From the NCBI GenBank assembly GCA_003554185.1, contig PWFU01000014.1, positions 1 through 53,321 of the forward strand: 53,321 bases of DNA, written 5' to 3'. Below the pieces are notes generated by a model, which had not been told where the DNA came from, did not search any database, and worked only from the letters and a program-made list of their open reading frames with translations. Positions 8,378 to 17,265 of the stretch are shown piece after piece (the stretch's first letter is position 1; each line of letters opens with the position of its first letter). The position numbers were made by a program, and so were the translations under genes. This stretch comes from Candidatus Dojkabacteria bacterium (lineage in GTDB: Bacteria > Patescibacteriota > Dojkabacteria > SC72 > T1SED10-24).

Positions 8378-9329
8378 TAAATACCCTTCATGGTTTGGAA
8401 GTTTACGCTTAGATGAAAATAACGAACTTGAAGATACTGTATTGCACATTAAAGATATTCAATTCCTCGCAGAAACTCTTAAGGACTATATTTTTACGAA
8501 GCCAAAAATGAATTTTACAGGCAGAAACTTGAGTGAAGAAGCAATAAAATGTGGATTTGTAAATTCTAAAGAAGAATATTATTCATTACTACATCAAGTT
8601 TCTGTAAAGACAGTAAAATTACAGTTGGCTGAAATGGAACAATCGGACTTGAAAATAATACAAGCAATCAACGCACTAGATGACATTGATAAATCTGCGA
8701 ATGAGCTTTCAGAACGTCTTGCAGAATGGTATGGCATTCACTTCCCAGAAATTGAATTATTTGGTGATGAATTAGCATATTTTATCAGCAAACATGGGGT
8801 AAGAAAAAACATAGGTGCAAATGACAACTATTTTAATTTAGCAGAGTCTTCGATGGGAATCTCTTTTAATGATGAGGATGAGGACATAATTACTGAATAT
8901 TCTTCCAATATTTTGAGTCTTTATGCAACTAGAAGAAAAATTGAGCTATATATCCATGAACAAATGGATATAGTTGCCCCAAATTTATCTAATATTGCTG
9001 GTTATCTTTTAGGTGCACGTATGATTAGTATTGCAGGGAGTCTTGAAAAATTAGCAAAAATGCCATCAAGCACAATACAGGTAATAGGAGCTAATAAAGC
9101 ACTGTTTAAACACTTGAGATCAAAAGCAACGTCTCCAAAACACGGTATTATTTTCAATCATCCAACTATTAAAGGTAGCTCCTGGAGGCATAGAGGGAAG
9201 ATTTCACGTTCACTTGCTTCTACTGTATCAATTGCTGCAAGAGTCGATTTTTATTCAAGTGAAACAGTATTGAATGACGATTTAGCTCAACAACTTGAAG
9301 CTAAAATAAAATCCATAAAAAAGCTGTGA
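8364..9329 (+). CDS. nop5: Nop5/Nop56-family C/D box sRNP core protein
   Basis: This 321-residue protein scaffolds the 2'-O-methylation sRNP by binding L7Ae-C/D RNA and fibrillarin. Residues 1-150 form the fibrillarin-binding and coiled-coil part. The Nop domain from about 215 reads APNLSNIAGYLLGARMISIAGSLEKLAKMPSS. KHGIIFNHPTIKGSSWRHRGKISRSLA near 275 is the conserved RNA-binding loop. The long Lys-rich tail of eukaryotic Nop56/58 is absent, as is normal in archaea. The fibrillarin gene follows at once, the usual archaeal pair. Confidence 0.96.
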   Translation: MKETSKYPSWFGSLRLDENNELEDTVLHIKDIQFLAETLKDYIFTKPKMNFTGRNLSEEAIKCGFVNSKEEYYSLLHQVSVKTVKLQLAEMEQSDLKIIQAINALDDIDKSANELSERLAEWYGIHFPEIELFGDELAYFISKHGVRKNIGANDNYFNLAESSMGISFNDEDEDIITEYSSNILSLYATRRKIELYIHEQMDIVAPNLSNIAGYLLGARMISIAGSLEKLAKMPSSTIQVIGANKALFKHLRSKATSPKHGIIFNHPTIKGSSWRHRGKISRSLASTVSIAARVDFYSSETVLNDDLAQQLEAKIKSIKKL

Positions 9330-9389
9330 ACTCTCTGTTAGTAATAAAAAATAAACAAAAAATTTTAAGAAACGAGGATTGAAACTGAA

Positions 9390-10070
9390 ATGAAACTTAG
9401 CCCAGTATCCCAAGGTGTATACAAAATTCAAAATGGAACGTCTGCACTTGTGACATATAACTCAGTCAAAGGAAAAAATGTTTACGGGGAAAAACTTATA
9501 GAATTTCATGGCGATGAATATAGAGAATGGAACCCCAAAAGAAGTAAAGTTGCTGCAATGCTAATGAAAAAATTTAAAATTCCACTAGTAAAATCATCTA
9601 AAGTATTATATCTAGGTGCTTCAACGGGTACAACAGTAAGCCATATATCCGATATTGTAACTGAAGGAATAGTATACTCGGTTGAATTTTCTCCACGCCC
9701 AATGCGCGAGCTTATAAAACTCTGTGAAATGCGGTCAAACATTATTCCACTGCTTGCAGATGCTTCTAATCCATCTTCTTATTCTGCAATAGTTGAAAAT
9801 GTTGATATTATTATTCAAGATATAGCACAACCAAACCAAGCTGAAATTGCATTATTGAATAGCGATAAATATCTAAAGCCAGGTGGATATCTAGTTCTTT
9901 CTATCAAAGCAAGAAGTATAGATACAGTTGAAAATCCTAAAAAAATCTATAAGTCTGAAATGAATAAACTTTTGAATAGCAGTTCATGTTGTTTTGAGCT
10001 GGTGAAAAAAAGTGAACTTGCTCCGTATCATAAGGATCACCTGGCAATAGTTGCAAAAGCTGAAAGTTAG
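9390..10070 (+). CDS. flpA: Fibrillarin, rRNA/tRNA 2'-O-methyltransferase
   Basis: The protein has 226 residues. It is the catalytic subunit of the C/D box sRNP, transferring methyl from SAM to ribose 2'-OH at guide-selected sites. The SAM motif reads VLYLGASTGTTVSHISDIV (about residues 71-89), followed by VYSVEFSPRPMREL and DIIIQDIAQPNQAE. KPGGYLVLSIKARSID precedes the C-terminal strand. A GAGG Shine-Dalgarno lies about 12 bases upstream of the ATG. The gene is 60 bases downstream of nop5. Confidence 0.96.
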   Translation: MKLSPVSQGVYKIQNGTSALVTYNSVKGKNVYGEKLIEFHGDEYREWNPKRSKVAAMLMKKFKIPLVKSSKVLYLGASTGTTVSHISDIVTEGIVYSVEFSPRPMRELIKLCEMRSNIIPLLADASNPSSYSAIVENVDIIIQDIAQPNQAEIALLNSDKYLKPGGYLVLSIKARSIDTVENPKKIYKSEMNKLLNSSSCCFELVKKSELAPYHKDHLAIVAKAES

Positions 10071-10161
10071 TGAAACTCGGTGATAAATAAATTAAAAAGT
10101 AATCAATTACTTCTTATTTATGTTTCGAAAATTCATTGAACTTTCAAAATATGGTGTTTAA

Positions 10162-10854
10162 ATGAATATAAAAGAACCTCTAAAAAAATTAGGCTTACTA
10201 GGTGCAACTAAGAACTCTGTATACATATCTTCAACTGAAATAATAGATTACATTTCTAAAAATGATGAGTCAGCGAAAGAAATATTCAAAGAATTAGAAA
10301 AACAAGGTCTTATAAAAATAAGCGGTACTTTAGACGACCAGTTAGCTATGATTACTGAAAAAGGTTTTGATATTTTAAAGAAAGAATACTCTGACTATAA
10401 ATTCATTTTTTCCGCTAAAGATAATTATATGAAAATTAAAGGTACAGTAACAACAGGTTTAGGTGAAGGACAATACTATATGCTTAAAGAAGGATATATC
10501 AACCAATTCAGTAAAATACTAGCCTTTAAACCATACCCTGGGACCTTGAACGTGCTACTAGATTCACAAAACTCAAATAAACATCAGAAATTTAAAAAAG
10601 AGTTTTCAATTAGAATCAATGGTTTTACAAGTAACGAGCGCACATTTGGGGGCGGATTATGTTACTCAGTGGAGATTGGTGGAATTTATGCAGGAATTCT
10701 AGTTCCAGATAGGTCACATTATCCTTCTAACTTGGTGGAAATCATAGCACCTGTTAACCTCCGTGAAACACTTAATTTAGAAGATGGTGATGATATTACA
10801 ATCACTGTAAACAGTTCCCATGATTTAAATGGAGATTATAATTATGAGTGTTGA
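10162..10854 (+). CDS. ribK: CTP-dependent riboflavin kinase with N-terminal winged helix
   Basis: The archaeal RibK makes FMN from riboflavin using CTP. Residues 1-90 form a winged-helix DNA-binding domain (ISSTEIIDYISKNDESAKEIF), and the kinase domain starts near 95 with KGTVTTGLGEGQYYM and KPYPGTLNV. At 230 residues it is the long, HTH-fused form, which suggests that the protein may also regulate riboflavin genes; that is inference. It overlaps ribB by 11 bases, and together they form a riboflavin/FMN operon. Confidence 0.94.
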   Translation: MNIKEPLKKLGLLGATKNSVYISSTEIIDYISKNDESAKEIFKELEKQGLIKISGTLDDQLAMITEKGFDILKKEYSDYKFIFSAKDNYMKIKGTVTTGLGEGQYYMLKEGYINQFSKILAFKPYPGTLNVLLDSQNSNKHQKFKKEFSIRINGFTSNERTFGGGLCYSVEIGGIYAGILVPDRSHYPSNLVEIIAPVNLRETLNLEDGDDITITVNSSHDLNGDYNYEC

Positions 10855-11575
10855 TGAATATATTTTTGCAGAAAATGTAAGGAAAGCTATAGAATCCTTT
10901 AAAGCAGGGAATACAATATTATTATTTGATATGGAAGGGAGGGAAGAAGAAACAGATTTTGCGATACCAGCAGAAGCTGTAAAACCATCTGACGTTCGCT
11001 TAATGAGGAAAGAAGGTGGAGGCTTGATATGTGTTTCACTGGACGCCCTTGCAGCAGAGAAACTTGGACTCCCACTAATGTCAGATTTATTGGTTTCTGC
11101 AAGTGAAGTAGATTCATCAATCTTAAAAACAATTGAGAAAAGTGGTGATTTGAAGTATGATTCAAGGTCATCTTTTTCCTTATGGGTTAATCATAGAAAA
11201 ACAAGAACAGGGATTCCTGATAATGACCGGGCCCTAACCATAAATGAGGTTGCAAATAGTGTCAAGAAAACGCTAAATGCTGAACCTGTAGATTTTGGGA
11301 TTGAATTTAGAACACCTGGTCATGTTGCACTTCTGAGAGCAGCTGAGGGTCTTACTAATGAAAGATGTGGTCAAACTGAACTATCAGTAGCACTTGCTCA
11401 TATGTCCGGAATAACACCTGCAGTAGCTATCTGTGAGATACTTGACGATCACAGCGGGACTGCATTATCGAAGAAAAAAGCAATTGAACTTTCTAACAAA
11501 AAAGAAATGGTTTTTGTAGAAGGTTCTGAGATAGTAGAAGCCTATGAGACATGGAAAGAGTTGAACAGCTATTGA
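10844..11575 (+). CDS. ribB: 3,4-dihydroxy-2-butanone 4-phosphate synthase
   Basis: RibB converts ribulose 5-phosphate to the four-carbon precursor of riboflavin plus formate. DMEGREEETDFAIPAEAV carries the acidic Mg-binding loop, and TPGHVALLRAAEGL and RCGQTELSVALAHMSG are conserved active-site segments. The start is placed at 10844 (MSVDEYIF) because GGAG at 10831-10834 is nine bases before it; an earlier ATG at 10829 would lie upstream of that site. The gene overlaps the end of ribK, so translational coupling is likely. Confidence 0.95.
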   Translation: MSVDEYIFAENVRKAIESFKAGNTILLFDMEGREEETDFAIPAEAVKPSDVRLMRKEGGGLICVSLDALAAEKLGLPLMSDLLVSASEVDSSILKTIEKSGDLKYDSRSSFSLWVNHRKTRTGIPDNDRALTINEVANSVKKTLNAEPVDFGIEFRTPGHVALLRAAEGLTNERCGQTELSVALAHMSGITPAVAICEILDDHSGTALSKKKAIELSNKKEMVFVEGSEIVEAYETWKELNSY

Positions 11576-11629
11576 GAAAGAATAAAATAACTTAAGTTTA
11601 ATTTACTGTATTTATCTAAGGTTCAATGT

Positions 11630-11704
11630 GGGGCCGTAGGGTAGCCTGGTCGATCCTACAAGGCTGGGGGTCTTGTGACTGGAGTTCAAATCTCCGCGGC
11701 CCCA
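11630..11704 (+). tRNA. tRNA-Pro, anticodon GGG
   Basis: The acceptor stem GGGGCCG/CGGCCCC with discriminator A, anticodon stem CAAGG/TCTTG around the loop CTGGGGG (anticodon GGG) and T stem TGGAG/CTCCG with TTCAAAT all pair. There is no intron and CCA is not encoded. A TATA-like element lies near 11597-11606. Confidence 0.95.
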
Positions 11705-11985
11705 TTGATTTCTTTAGCAAAAAGGCATTTCACATAATATTTTCAATGCAAAACGATACTGTTCGTATAATTCTATCATATCTACCTCATATGATACTAC
11801 TATGGTTCACAGCTTCAAACAGTATCCATTCTCTAAATGGGTTACTATTAACAAACCAAAATTAATTACGCCAAAGATGTGTAATTTAGTGATGTGTTTT
11901 TCTTTTGAGCAATAAATAAATAACATCAAGTTTTTTGGAATTATTGTTTTTGGAAATTCAAAAAAATATATTGGCGTTAAGTTAA
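11705..11985. other. Intergenic DNA between tRNA-Pro and the MMPL exporter
   Basis: I see no gene here. There is an imperfect direct repeat of TTTTTTGGAATT / TTTTTGGAAATT near 11932 and 11949, followed by a TATA-like AAAAAATATATT at about 11961-11972. That would start transcription close to 11995, the proposed start of the exporter. Confidence 0.4.
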
Positions 11986-11994
11986 CCTGGAGAG

Positions 11995-14334
11995 ATAGGT
12001 ATCAAAAATATCTTTGAAAAATTAGGTATTTTCATAGAAGATAATAAGCTCTTAATTTGCATAATCGCAGTATTTTTTATAATTATTGCAATACATGGGG
12101 CTCAAAATATTGAGATGGAGACGGGTACAGAGACATTTGCAGATAAAAACTCACGCCTTTATCAAGACTTTGAACATCTTTATCTTAATATTTTTAGTAA
12201 ACCGACTATTCCAGTAATGGTAGAAGGTGGAGATGAGATCTCACCAGGTATTTTGAATGCAATAGATAGATATCAAACTCTTGTTGAGAACATTCCAGGA
12301 GTTGAAGGAACTGATAGTGTTGCTTCTGTTGTAAAAGAGATTCATTTCGAAGAACATGGTAGATATGATATCCCTTCAGATCGAGAGGTTATCAAATCAT
12401 ATCTTGAAAAAAATAATGCTGGTGAGACTACAGTTCCTCAAAAGGACGTAAATATAGTTTATATCACCCTTGATAGAAATCTGGATGACGCTGAACTCAG
12501 GGAAATAAATGAAAAAATTATGGATTCTATTAGTTTAACCCAATTTCCACCAGGGTATACTGTAACTGTTACTGGATTTACCACTTTTAATATTGCAGTT
12601 GAAGATTTAATGAACGAAACAACAGCTATATTGCTAGTTGTTTCAGGGATTTTTATGATAATAGCTTTATATGCTGTTTTCAGACACGTTCGTTGGAGGA
12701 TTTTACCACTCCCACTTGTGTTTTTAGGCATAATATATACTTTTGGGCTTATGGGATATACTGAAATTCCATTAACTACTGCATCAATGGCAGCATTTCC
12801 TATTTTGATAGGGCTTGGAATTGATTATGCAATTCAGTTTCATAGTAGAATCGAAGAAGAATTCTCGAGATCAGATAATGAAGCAGTTGCAGTTATTGAA
12901 ACGATTAAGCATACCGGCCCAGCAGTATTAATAGCTTTAATAATCACATCACTAGGTTTTGCATCACTATTGACATCTACAGTTCCAATGATTCAGGATT
13001 TTGCTAAACTTCTTTTAATAGGAATCACTGTTTGCTTTTTAACTTCACTTTTTGTTGGAGTTTCTATTATTTATGGTCTACATAGAATAAGAAGGAGAAG
13101 GCACGAGTTTGCAAAAAAATATAATCTAAAATTTTTGATTAGAAATTCAGAGAATAAATCAAATGATGGTGAAAAGGCTGAAAATGAAAATTTGGTAAAA
13201 TTATTGAGAGGTACGTCTAAAATCACTTCCAAGCATCCTATTCTCATTATTTCAGTTGCAGGTATTCTGTGTATAGGAGGCCTATATGCAGATTTTCTAG
13301 TTCCACTAGAAGCTGATATGAGAACCTTTGTCCCTCAAGACATGCCTGAGCTAGCTGAACTTAATAGGCTAGATACCTATATTGGCGTTGAGGATTCGAT
13401 TAATTTAATCGTAATGTCTGACAATAATGCCAATCCTGAGCTATTGAAGTGGATAGACGATTTCGAATCTCATATGGTGGATAGGCGAAGCCATATTCAT
13501 TCATCATCAAGTATTGTGGATATTGTTAAGGCAGAAAATGATGGCAAAATACCTGAAAGCTCTAGTGAGATTAAAGAGATTTATTCTCAATTATCTGATT
13601 CACAGAAAGAAATGTATGTCTATGAAGAAACATTGTTACATGTCAATTTGAATATCGGTGATGCTTTTGGAACAATTGGTATAGAGGGGATGGAAGATGT
13701 TGTTGAAATGGTTGAATATGACCTAATGTGGATACCCCCACCTCCAGGAGTTCATATAACTGCTACTGGTGATCCTGTAATATTTACTGAAGTTATTTTT
13801 GCATTGACAAGTGGAAGAACTCTAATGACACTATTTGGTTTGCTATTGGTTTTCTTTGGGTTATTGGTAATATATAGGGATATTGTGAAAGCGGTTGCCC
13901 CTGTAATAACAATGTTAGCTGTAATTGGTTGGAATGGTGGAGTTATGTATTATACTGGAATAGAATATACGCCAATGACAGCTACACTTGGTGCTTTAAT
14001 ACTAGGTATTGGTTCAGAGTATGCAATTCTTATGATGGAAAGATATTATGAGGAAAAAGAGAAAGGATTGGCCCACGTTGAAGCAATGAATGAGGCAATA
14101 ACAAAAATAGGAAAAGCTATCGCAACCTCTGGCTTTACAACTATGTTTGGTTTCTCTGCTTTATTGGCATCTCCATTTCCAATGAATCAAAACTTTGGAC
14201 TTGTAACAGTAATCGATGTAGGATTAGCTCTAATGGCTACTTTTGTGGTATTTCCTGCTGTGATCTTGCTCCTTGATCAATGGAGAGATAAGAGAAGTGA
14301 AAGAAAAAAGATTAATTTGAATAATTGTGTTTAA
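11995..14334 (+). CDS. MMPL/RND-superfamily exporter (HAE3-type), start codon not canonical
   Basis: This is a large membrane exporter with two MMPL halves. The first transmembrane helix (LLICIIAVFFIIIAIHG) is followed by an extracellular loop and then a bundle of helices with GLGIDYAIQFHSRIEEE in half one and GIGSEYAILMMERYYEE in half two, the acidic positions that carry protons in this family. The first standard ATG in frame is 12115, which would delete helix one. Upstream of it the frame is open to a TAA at 11983 but contains no ATG, GTG or TTG. By analogy with relatives that begin 'M-G-I-K-N-I-F-E-K-L-G', ATA at 11995 (or ATC at 12001, eight bases after GGAG) replaces the start. Two COG1361 proteins follow, the typical methanogen arrangement. 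Confidence 0.8.
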   Translation: MGIKNIFEKLGIFIEDNKLLICIIAVFFIIIAIHGAQNIEMETGTETFADKNSRLYQDFEHLYLNIFSKPTIPVMVEGGDEISPGILNAIDRYQTLVENIPGVEGTDSVASVVKEIHFEEHGRYDIPSDREVIKSYLEKNNAGETTVPQKDVNIVYITLDRNLDDAELREINEKIMDSISLTQFPPGYTVTVTGFTTFNIAVEDLMNETTAILLVVSGIFMIIALYAVFRHVRWRILPLPLVFLGIIYTFGLMGYTEIPLTTASMAAFPILIGLGIDYAIQFHSRIEEEFSRSDNEAVAVIETIKHTGPAVLIALIITSLGFASLLTSTVPMIQDFAKLLLIGITVCFLTSLFVGVSIIYGLHRIRRRRHEFAKKYNLKFLIRNSENKSNDGEKAENENLVKLLRGTSKITSKHPILIISVAGILCIGGLYADFLVPLEADMRTFVPQDMPELAELNRLDTYIGVEDSINLIVMSDNNANPELLKWIDDFESHMVDRRSHIHSSSSIVDIVKAENDGKIPESSSEIKEIYSQLSDSQKEMYVYEETLLHVNLNIGDAFGTIGIEGMEDVVEMVEYDLMWIPPPPGVHITATGDPVIFTEVIFALTSGRTLMTLFGLLLVFFGLLVIYRDIVKAVAPVITMLAVIGWNGGVMYYTGIEYTPMTATLGALILGIGSEYAILMMERYYEEKEKGLAHVEAMNEAITKIGKAIATSGFTTMFGFSALLASPFPMNQNFGLVTVIDVGLALMATFVVFPAVILLLDQWRDKRSERKKINLNNCV

Positions 14335-14359
14335 TTTAGAAATTGAAAGGCTGATGAAA

Positions 14360-15469
14360 ATGAAATCCATTATCAATTTAAACTCTTTAAAAGCAGTATT
14401 ATTTTTCTTTATTTTATGTGGCTTTTTATCTTCACCTTTATCGCTTACTGGGGCTGCAATTGAGGAAAATGGAATACTTTCTCCTGGTTATGGATATTCT
14501 GATGATTATTATAGAGGATATGGTGAACCTAATATCAGTATTTCTGTTATTGGGAATACAGAATTTGAACGTGGAGAAAAAGCAACATTGCAAGTCAATT
14601 TGGTTAACAGAGGTATCCCATATGGGTTCAGCCCAAGCAAACGGCTCAGCGCTGCAAAACAGGATCAACACCTAATATCTGTAAAAGAATTAGATTACGA
14701 ATCTAGAAAAACTATAGCTGTTGGCCTAAAAACTAGTCTTTATTCAAAGTCTAATTATGTTGAAATTGATTCTGATAGTAGAACACACTCTATAGAAAAA
14801 CTAGTTCCAGGAGAACGCCTTGAAGACCCTCTAGAATTTGGAATAAAAATATCCAATAATGCACCGGCTGGAGAATATATTCTAGAATTGCCTATATCTT
14901 ACCAATATCAAAGTAGTGCACGTATGACTAATAGGAATATTGATCTGCTAGGTCTTCCTGAATTGGACCACACAACACACTATAATAATGTGGAAAAAAC
15001 AATTCATGTTCCCATAGTGATAAAAAAAACACCTAAATTTGAAATAACAGAAGTAACTAGTTTTCAGGATCTAGTGCCTGGATCAAGCCAAACATTAAAC
15101 GTTACATATAAAAACATAGGAGAAAAAACCGCATATGATTCAGTTTTGCGTAAAATTGCCATAGTTCCATTGTCTACAAACCGTGCAACAACTTATATTG
15201 GAACAATGGAACCCGGTCAAGAAAAAACAGTAACATTTGATATTGAAGCAGATTCAGATGCTTTAGAAAAACTTTATGCAATTAATTCAGAGATAAGATA
15301 TCTCGATGAGGATGATGAACTTAAATTTTCAGACACATTAAAGATTGACGTAGAAGTTGAAGAAACACGAACCCAATTAAGCCTTATTATACTGGCATTT
15401 ATAGGAATAATTGTAGTTGGTGTATATATGGTAATTAATGTAATAAGAAATCTTGACCACTATAAATGA
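14360..15469 (+). CDS. COG1361-type exported surface protein, first copy
   Basis: This extracellular protein of about 369 residues has a signal peptide (LKAVLFFFILCGFLSSPLSLTGA), beta-sandwich CARDB/S-layer-like repeats and a C-terminal transmembrane anchor (LSLIILAFIGIIVVGVYMVI). NTEFERGEKATLQVNLVNRG and LNVTYKNIGEKTAYD are the two recurring 'conflict-free' beta segments. The start is placed at 14360 because GAAAGG lies nine bases upstream; ATG 14354 is an alternative. It follows the MMPL gene closely, so a role as its partner in the cell envelope is inferred. It resembles the next gene throughout (a tandem duplication). Confidence 0.75.
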   Translation: MKSIINLNSLKAVLFFFILCGFLSSPLSLTGAAIEENGILSPGYGYSDDYYRGYGEPNISISVIGNTEFERGEKATLQVNLVNRGIPYGFSPSKRLSAAKQDQHLISVKELDYESRKTIAVGLKTSLYSKSNYVEIDSDSRTHSIEKLVPGERLEDPLEFGIKISNNAPAGEYILELPISYQYQSSARMTNRNIDLLGLPELDHTTHYNNVEKTIHVPIVIKKTPKFEITEVTSFQDLVPGSSQTLNVTYKNIGEKTAYDSVLRKIAIVPLSTNRATTYIGTMEPGQEKTVTFDIEADSDALEKLYAINSEIRYLDEDDELKFSDTLKIDVEVEETRTQLSLIILAFIGIIVVGVYMVINVIRNLDHYK

Positions 15470-15501
15470 AAATATTTTTTAAAAAGGAGATGACAATTTC
15501 T

Positions 15502-16560
15502 ATGGAGAAGAAAAAAGTTAAATTTTTAATAGCAACACTTTCGTGCTTTTTATTAATTTCAATCCTAATAACCCCTTCCGCGGGACAACCTCCAGAGAAC
15601 TTCAATTTTGGTGATAATTTTTATACAACTTTTGGTTTACCAGAAATTTCTGGGAACTTGATAGGAAGTAATGAGTTTGAAAGAGGAGATAAAGCTACTC
15701 TTGAAATCAACCTTGTAAATAAAGGTGTAATTGAAGGATTCAGGTCTGAAATAGATGCTATTGATGATGAGGAAATAAAACTCCAAGAATTAGAGAAACA
15801 ATACGAATCAGATAGAACAACAGCCATTGGTATTGTTTCTACACTACATTCTCAAGACCCTGAGATTAAAGTAAAGTCTGGTTCTCAAGAAGCAGGTACA
15901 TTAAGGTCCGGTGAACAAACAGCAACACCTGTACCTTTTGACATTGAAATCAGTAAAAACGCAAAAGCTGGTATCTATAAATTAGAGATGGAAGTGAAAT
16001 ATGCTTATCAAGAAAATGTACAAGTTGGCGGAAGGTTATCCAATGAAACACTAATCAATCGAGAAATCGGCTTATGGTATGAAGTGAATACTCAAAAAAT
16101 AACAATACCTATTAAGGTTAAAGATGAGGCAGACTTTTCAATAGTTGATGTAAAAAGCGACTTACGCCCTAATGATGAAGGTATCCTTCAAGTAACTTAC
16201 AAGAACCAAGGAGAAATGACGGCTAAAGATACTACTGTGAGAATTACTGTTGCAGACCCTTTTAGTACTACAGACGATCAGGCTTATCTTGGGTTAGTTG
16301 AACCTGGTGAAAGTAAAGTTGCTATATTTAGAGTTGATGTATCAGAATATGCTATCCCAAAAACATACCCAATTATCAGTCAAATTAGATATGAAGATAC
16401 AGATGGTCATGATAGACTTACTAGTACGATGAGAGTAGAAACCGAAGTTTTACCTGCAGAACCAATAAATACAACCTTTATTTTCCTAGGAGTGCTAACC
16501 ATTTTAATTATTGCTGCAGCAACAGTAGCTTATAGAAAAATACAAGGTAAACAAAAGTGA
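15502..16560 (+). CDS. COG1361-type exported surface protein, second copy
   Basis: This paralogue of the preceding protein is about 352 residues long. It has a signal peptide (FLIATLSCFLLISILITPSAG), then SNEFERGDKATLEINLVNKG, a CARDB-like repeat with LQVTYKNQGEMTAKDTTV, and a C-terminal helix (TTFIFLGVLTILIIAAATVAY). An ATG at 15466 overlaps the previous stop as ATGA, but GGAGATGA at 15486-15493 is best spaced for ATG 15502. Tandem copies next to an MMPL exporter suggest an envelope complex; the cargo is unknown. Confidence 0.75.
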   Translation: MEKKKVKFLIATLSCFLLISILITPSAGQPPENFNFGDNFYTTFGLPEISGNLIGSNEFERGDKATLEINLVNKGVIEGFRSEIDAIDDEEIKLQELEKQYESDRTTAIGIVSTLHSQDPEIKVKSGSQEAGTLRSGEQTATPVPFDIEISKNAKAGIYKLEMEVKYAYQENVQVGGRLSNETLINREIGLWYEVNTQKITIPIKVKDEADFSIVDVKSDLRPNDEGILQVTYKNQGEMTAKDTTVRITVADPFSTTDDQAYLGLVEPGESKVAIFRVDVSEYAIPKTYPIISQIRYEDTDGHDRLTSTMRVETEVLPAEPINTTFIFLGVLTILIIAAATVAYRKIQGKQK

Positions 16561-17265
16561 ATGCTATTTCACTTTTAATTTCCTAATTCATCTAATTAAG
16601 CTAATTGGAATTATAGAGACATAAAAAGATAGGATTTTTCAAATTTCCCCACCAATTTCACTGGTTTGAAGTTTGATGGCCAATATTAACATATTTAGAA
16701 CCATTTTATGAGCTAGTTTTTGATTTAGAGCTAATTATTTCATAACTATAATGATTTTAGAATCAAAACTGCTGAATCAATGTCAAAGACTTCGTCATTC
16801 TGAGTAACATGCTATTGGTAAGAAATATGGCCCGAAGAAATTCATGCTATCATATGACAGAACAATAATTCAAATCCCCTTATTCCTGTAAGACAGAGGA
16901 AAAAAAGAAAACTAATGGAAATACTGTTGTAAACTGGTTGAAAAGTTTGCTGAGAAACTTTTTAGGAGTAATATTTTCAGTCCGAACAAGAAAATATGGT
17001 GAAGAAATTAAGGCTAGAATATACAGAAACCAGTTAAAGGAAGTAAAATGTAAGATACTAATACATAATACATACAGATAAAACTTTTTTTTTCACATCT
17101 ATTATTGACATAAGGATTTCTAAAGATTAAATTTTCTAAGATTGTATATAGTTAACAACATAATCTTTGGAAAAGATAAAATAGCAATATGGTTATCAAC
17201 TATGCAAATATTTGATTAGATAAAAAGTCAACCTAAATTAGAGAAATTAAATAGAAGAGATATTT
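16561..17265. other. 705-base gene-free region around the transposase relic
   Basis: Apart from the transposase remnant, this stretch is AT-rich with frequent stops in all frames. The last 150 bases should hold the promoter of the sodium:solute symporter; several TATA-like runs are present but none stands out. Confidence 0.4.
16800..17081 (+). pseudogene. Decayed C-terminal remnant of a DDE transposase
   Basis: A frame ending at 17081 reads FSVRTRKYGEEIKARIYRNQ followed by LKEVKCKIL, the typical C-terminus of IS5/IS4-like transposases of Methanosarcinaceae. Just upstream, in the frame one base earlier, lies NSNPLIPVRQRKKRK, the expected preceding segment, so at least one frameshift separates the two. 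Stops at 16855-16857 and 16819-16821 break the frame further upstream. There is no N-terminal half and I found no terminal inverted repeats. Confidence 0.7.

Noticed and set aside
11626-11865. A 79-codon frame covering tRNA-Pro
   Set aside because: Its first third is the tRNA itself and the remainder has no protein-like composition.
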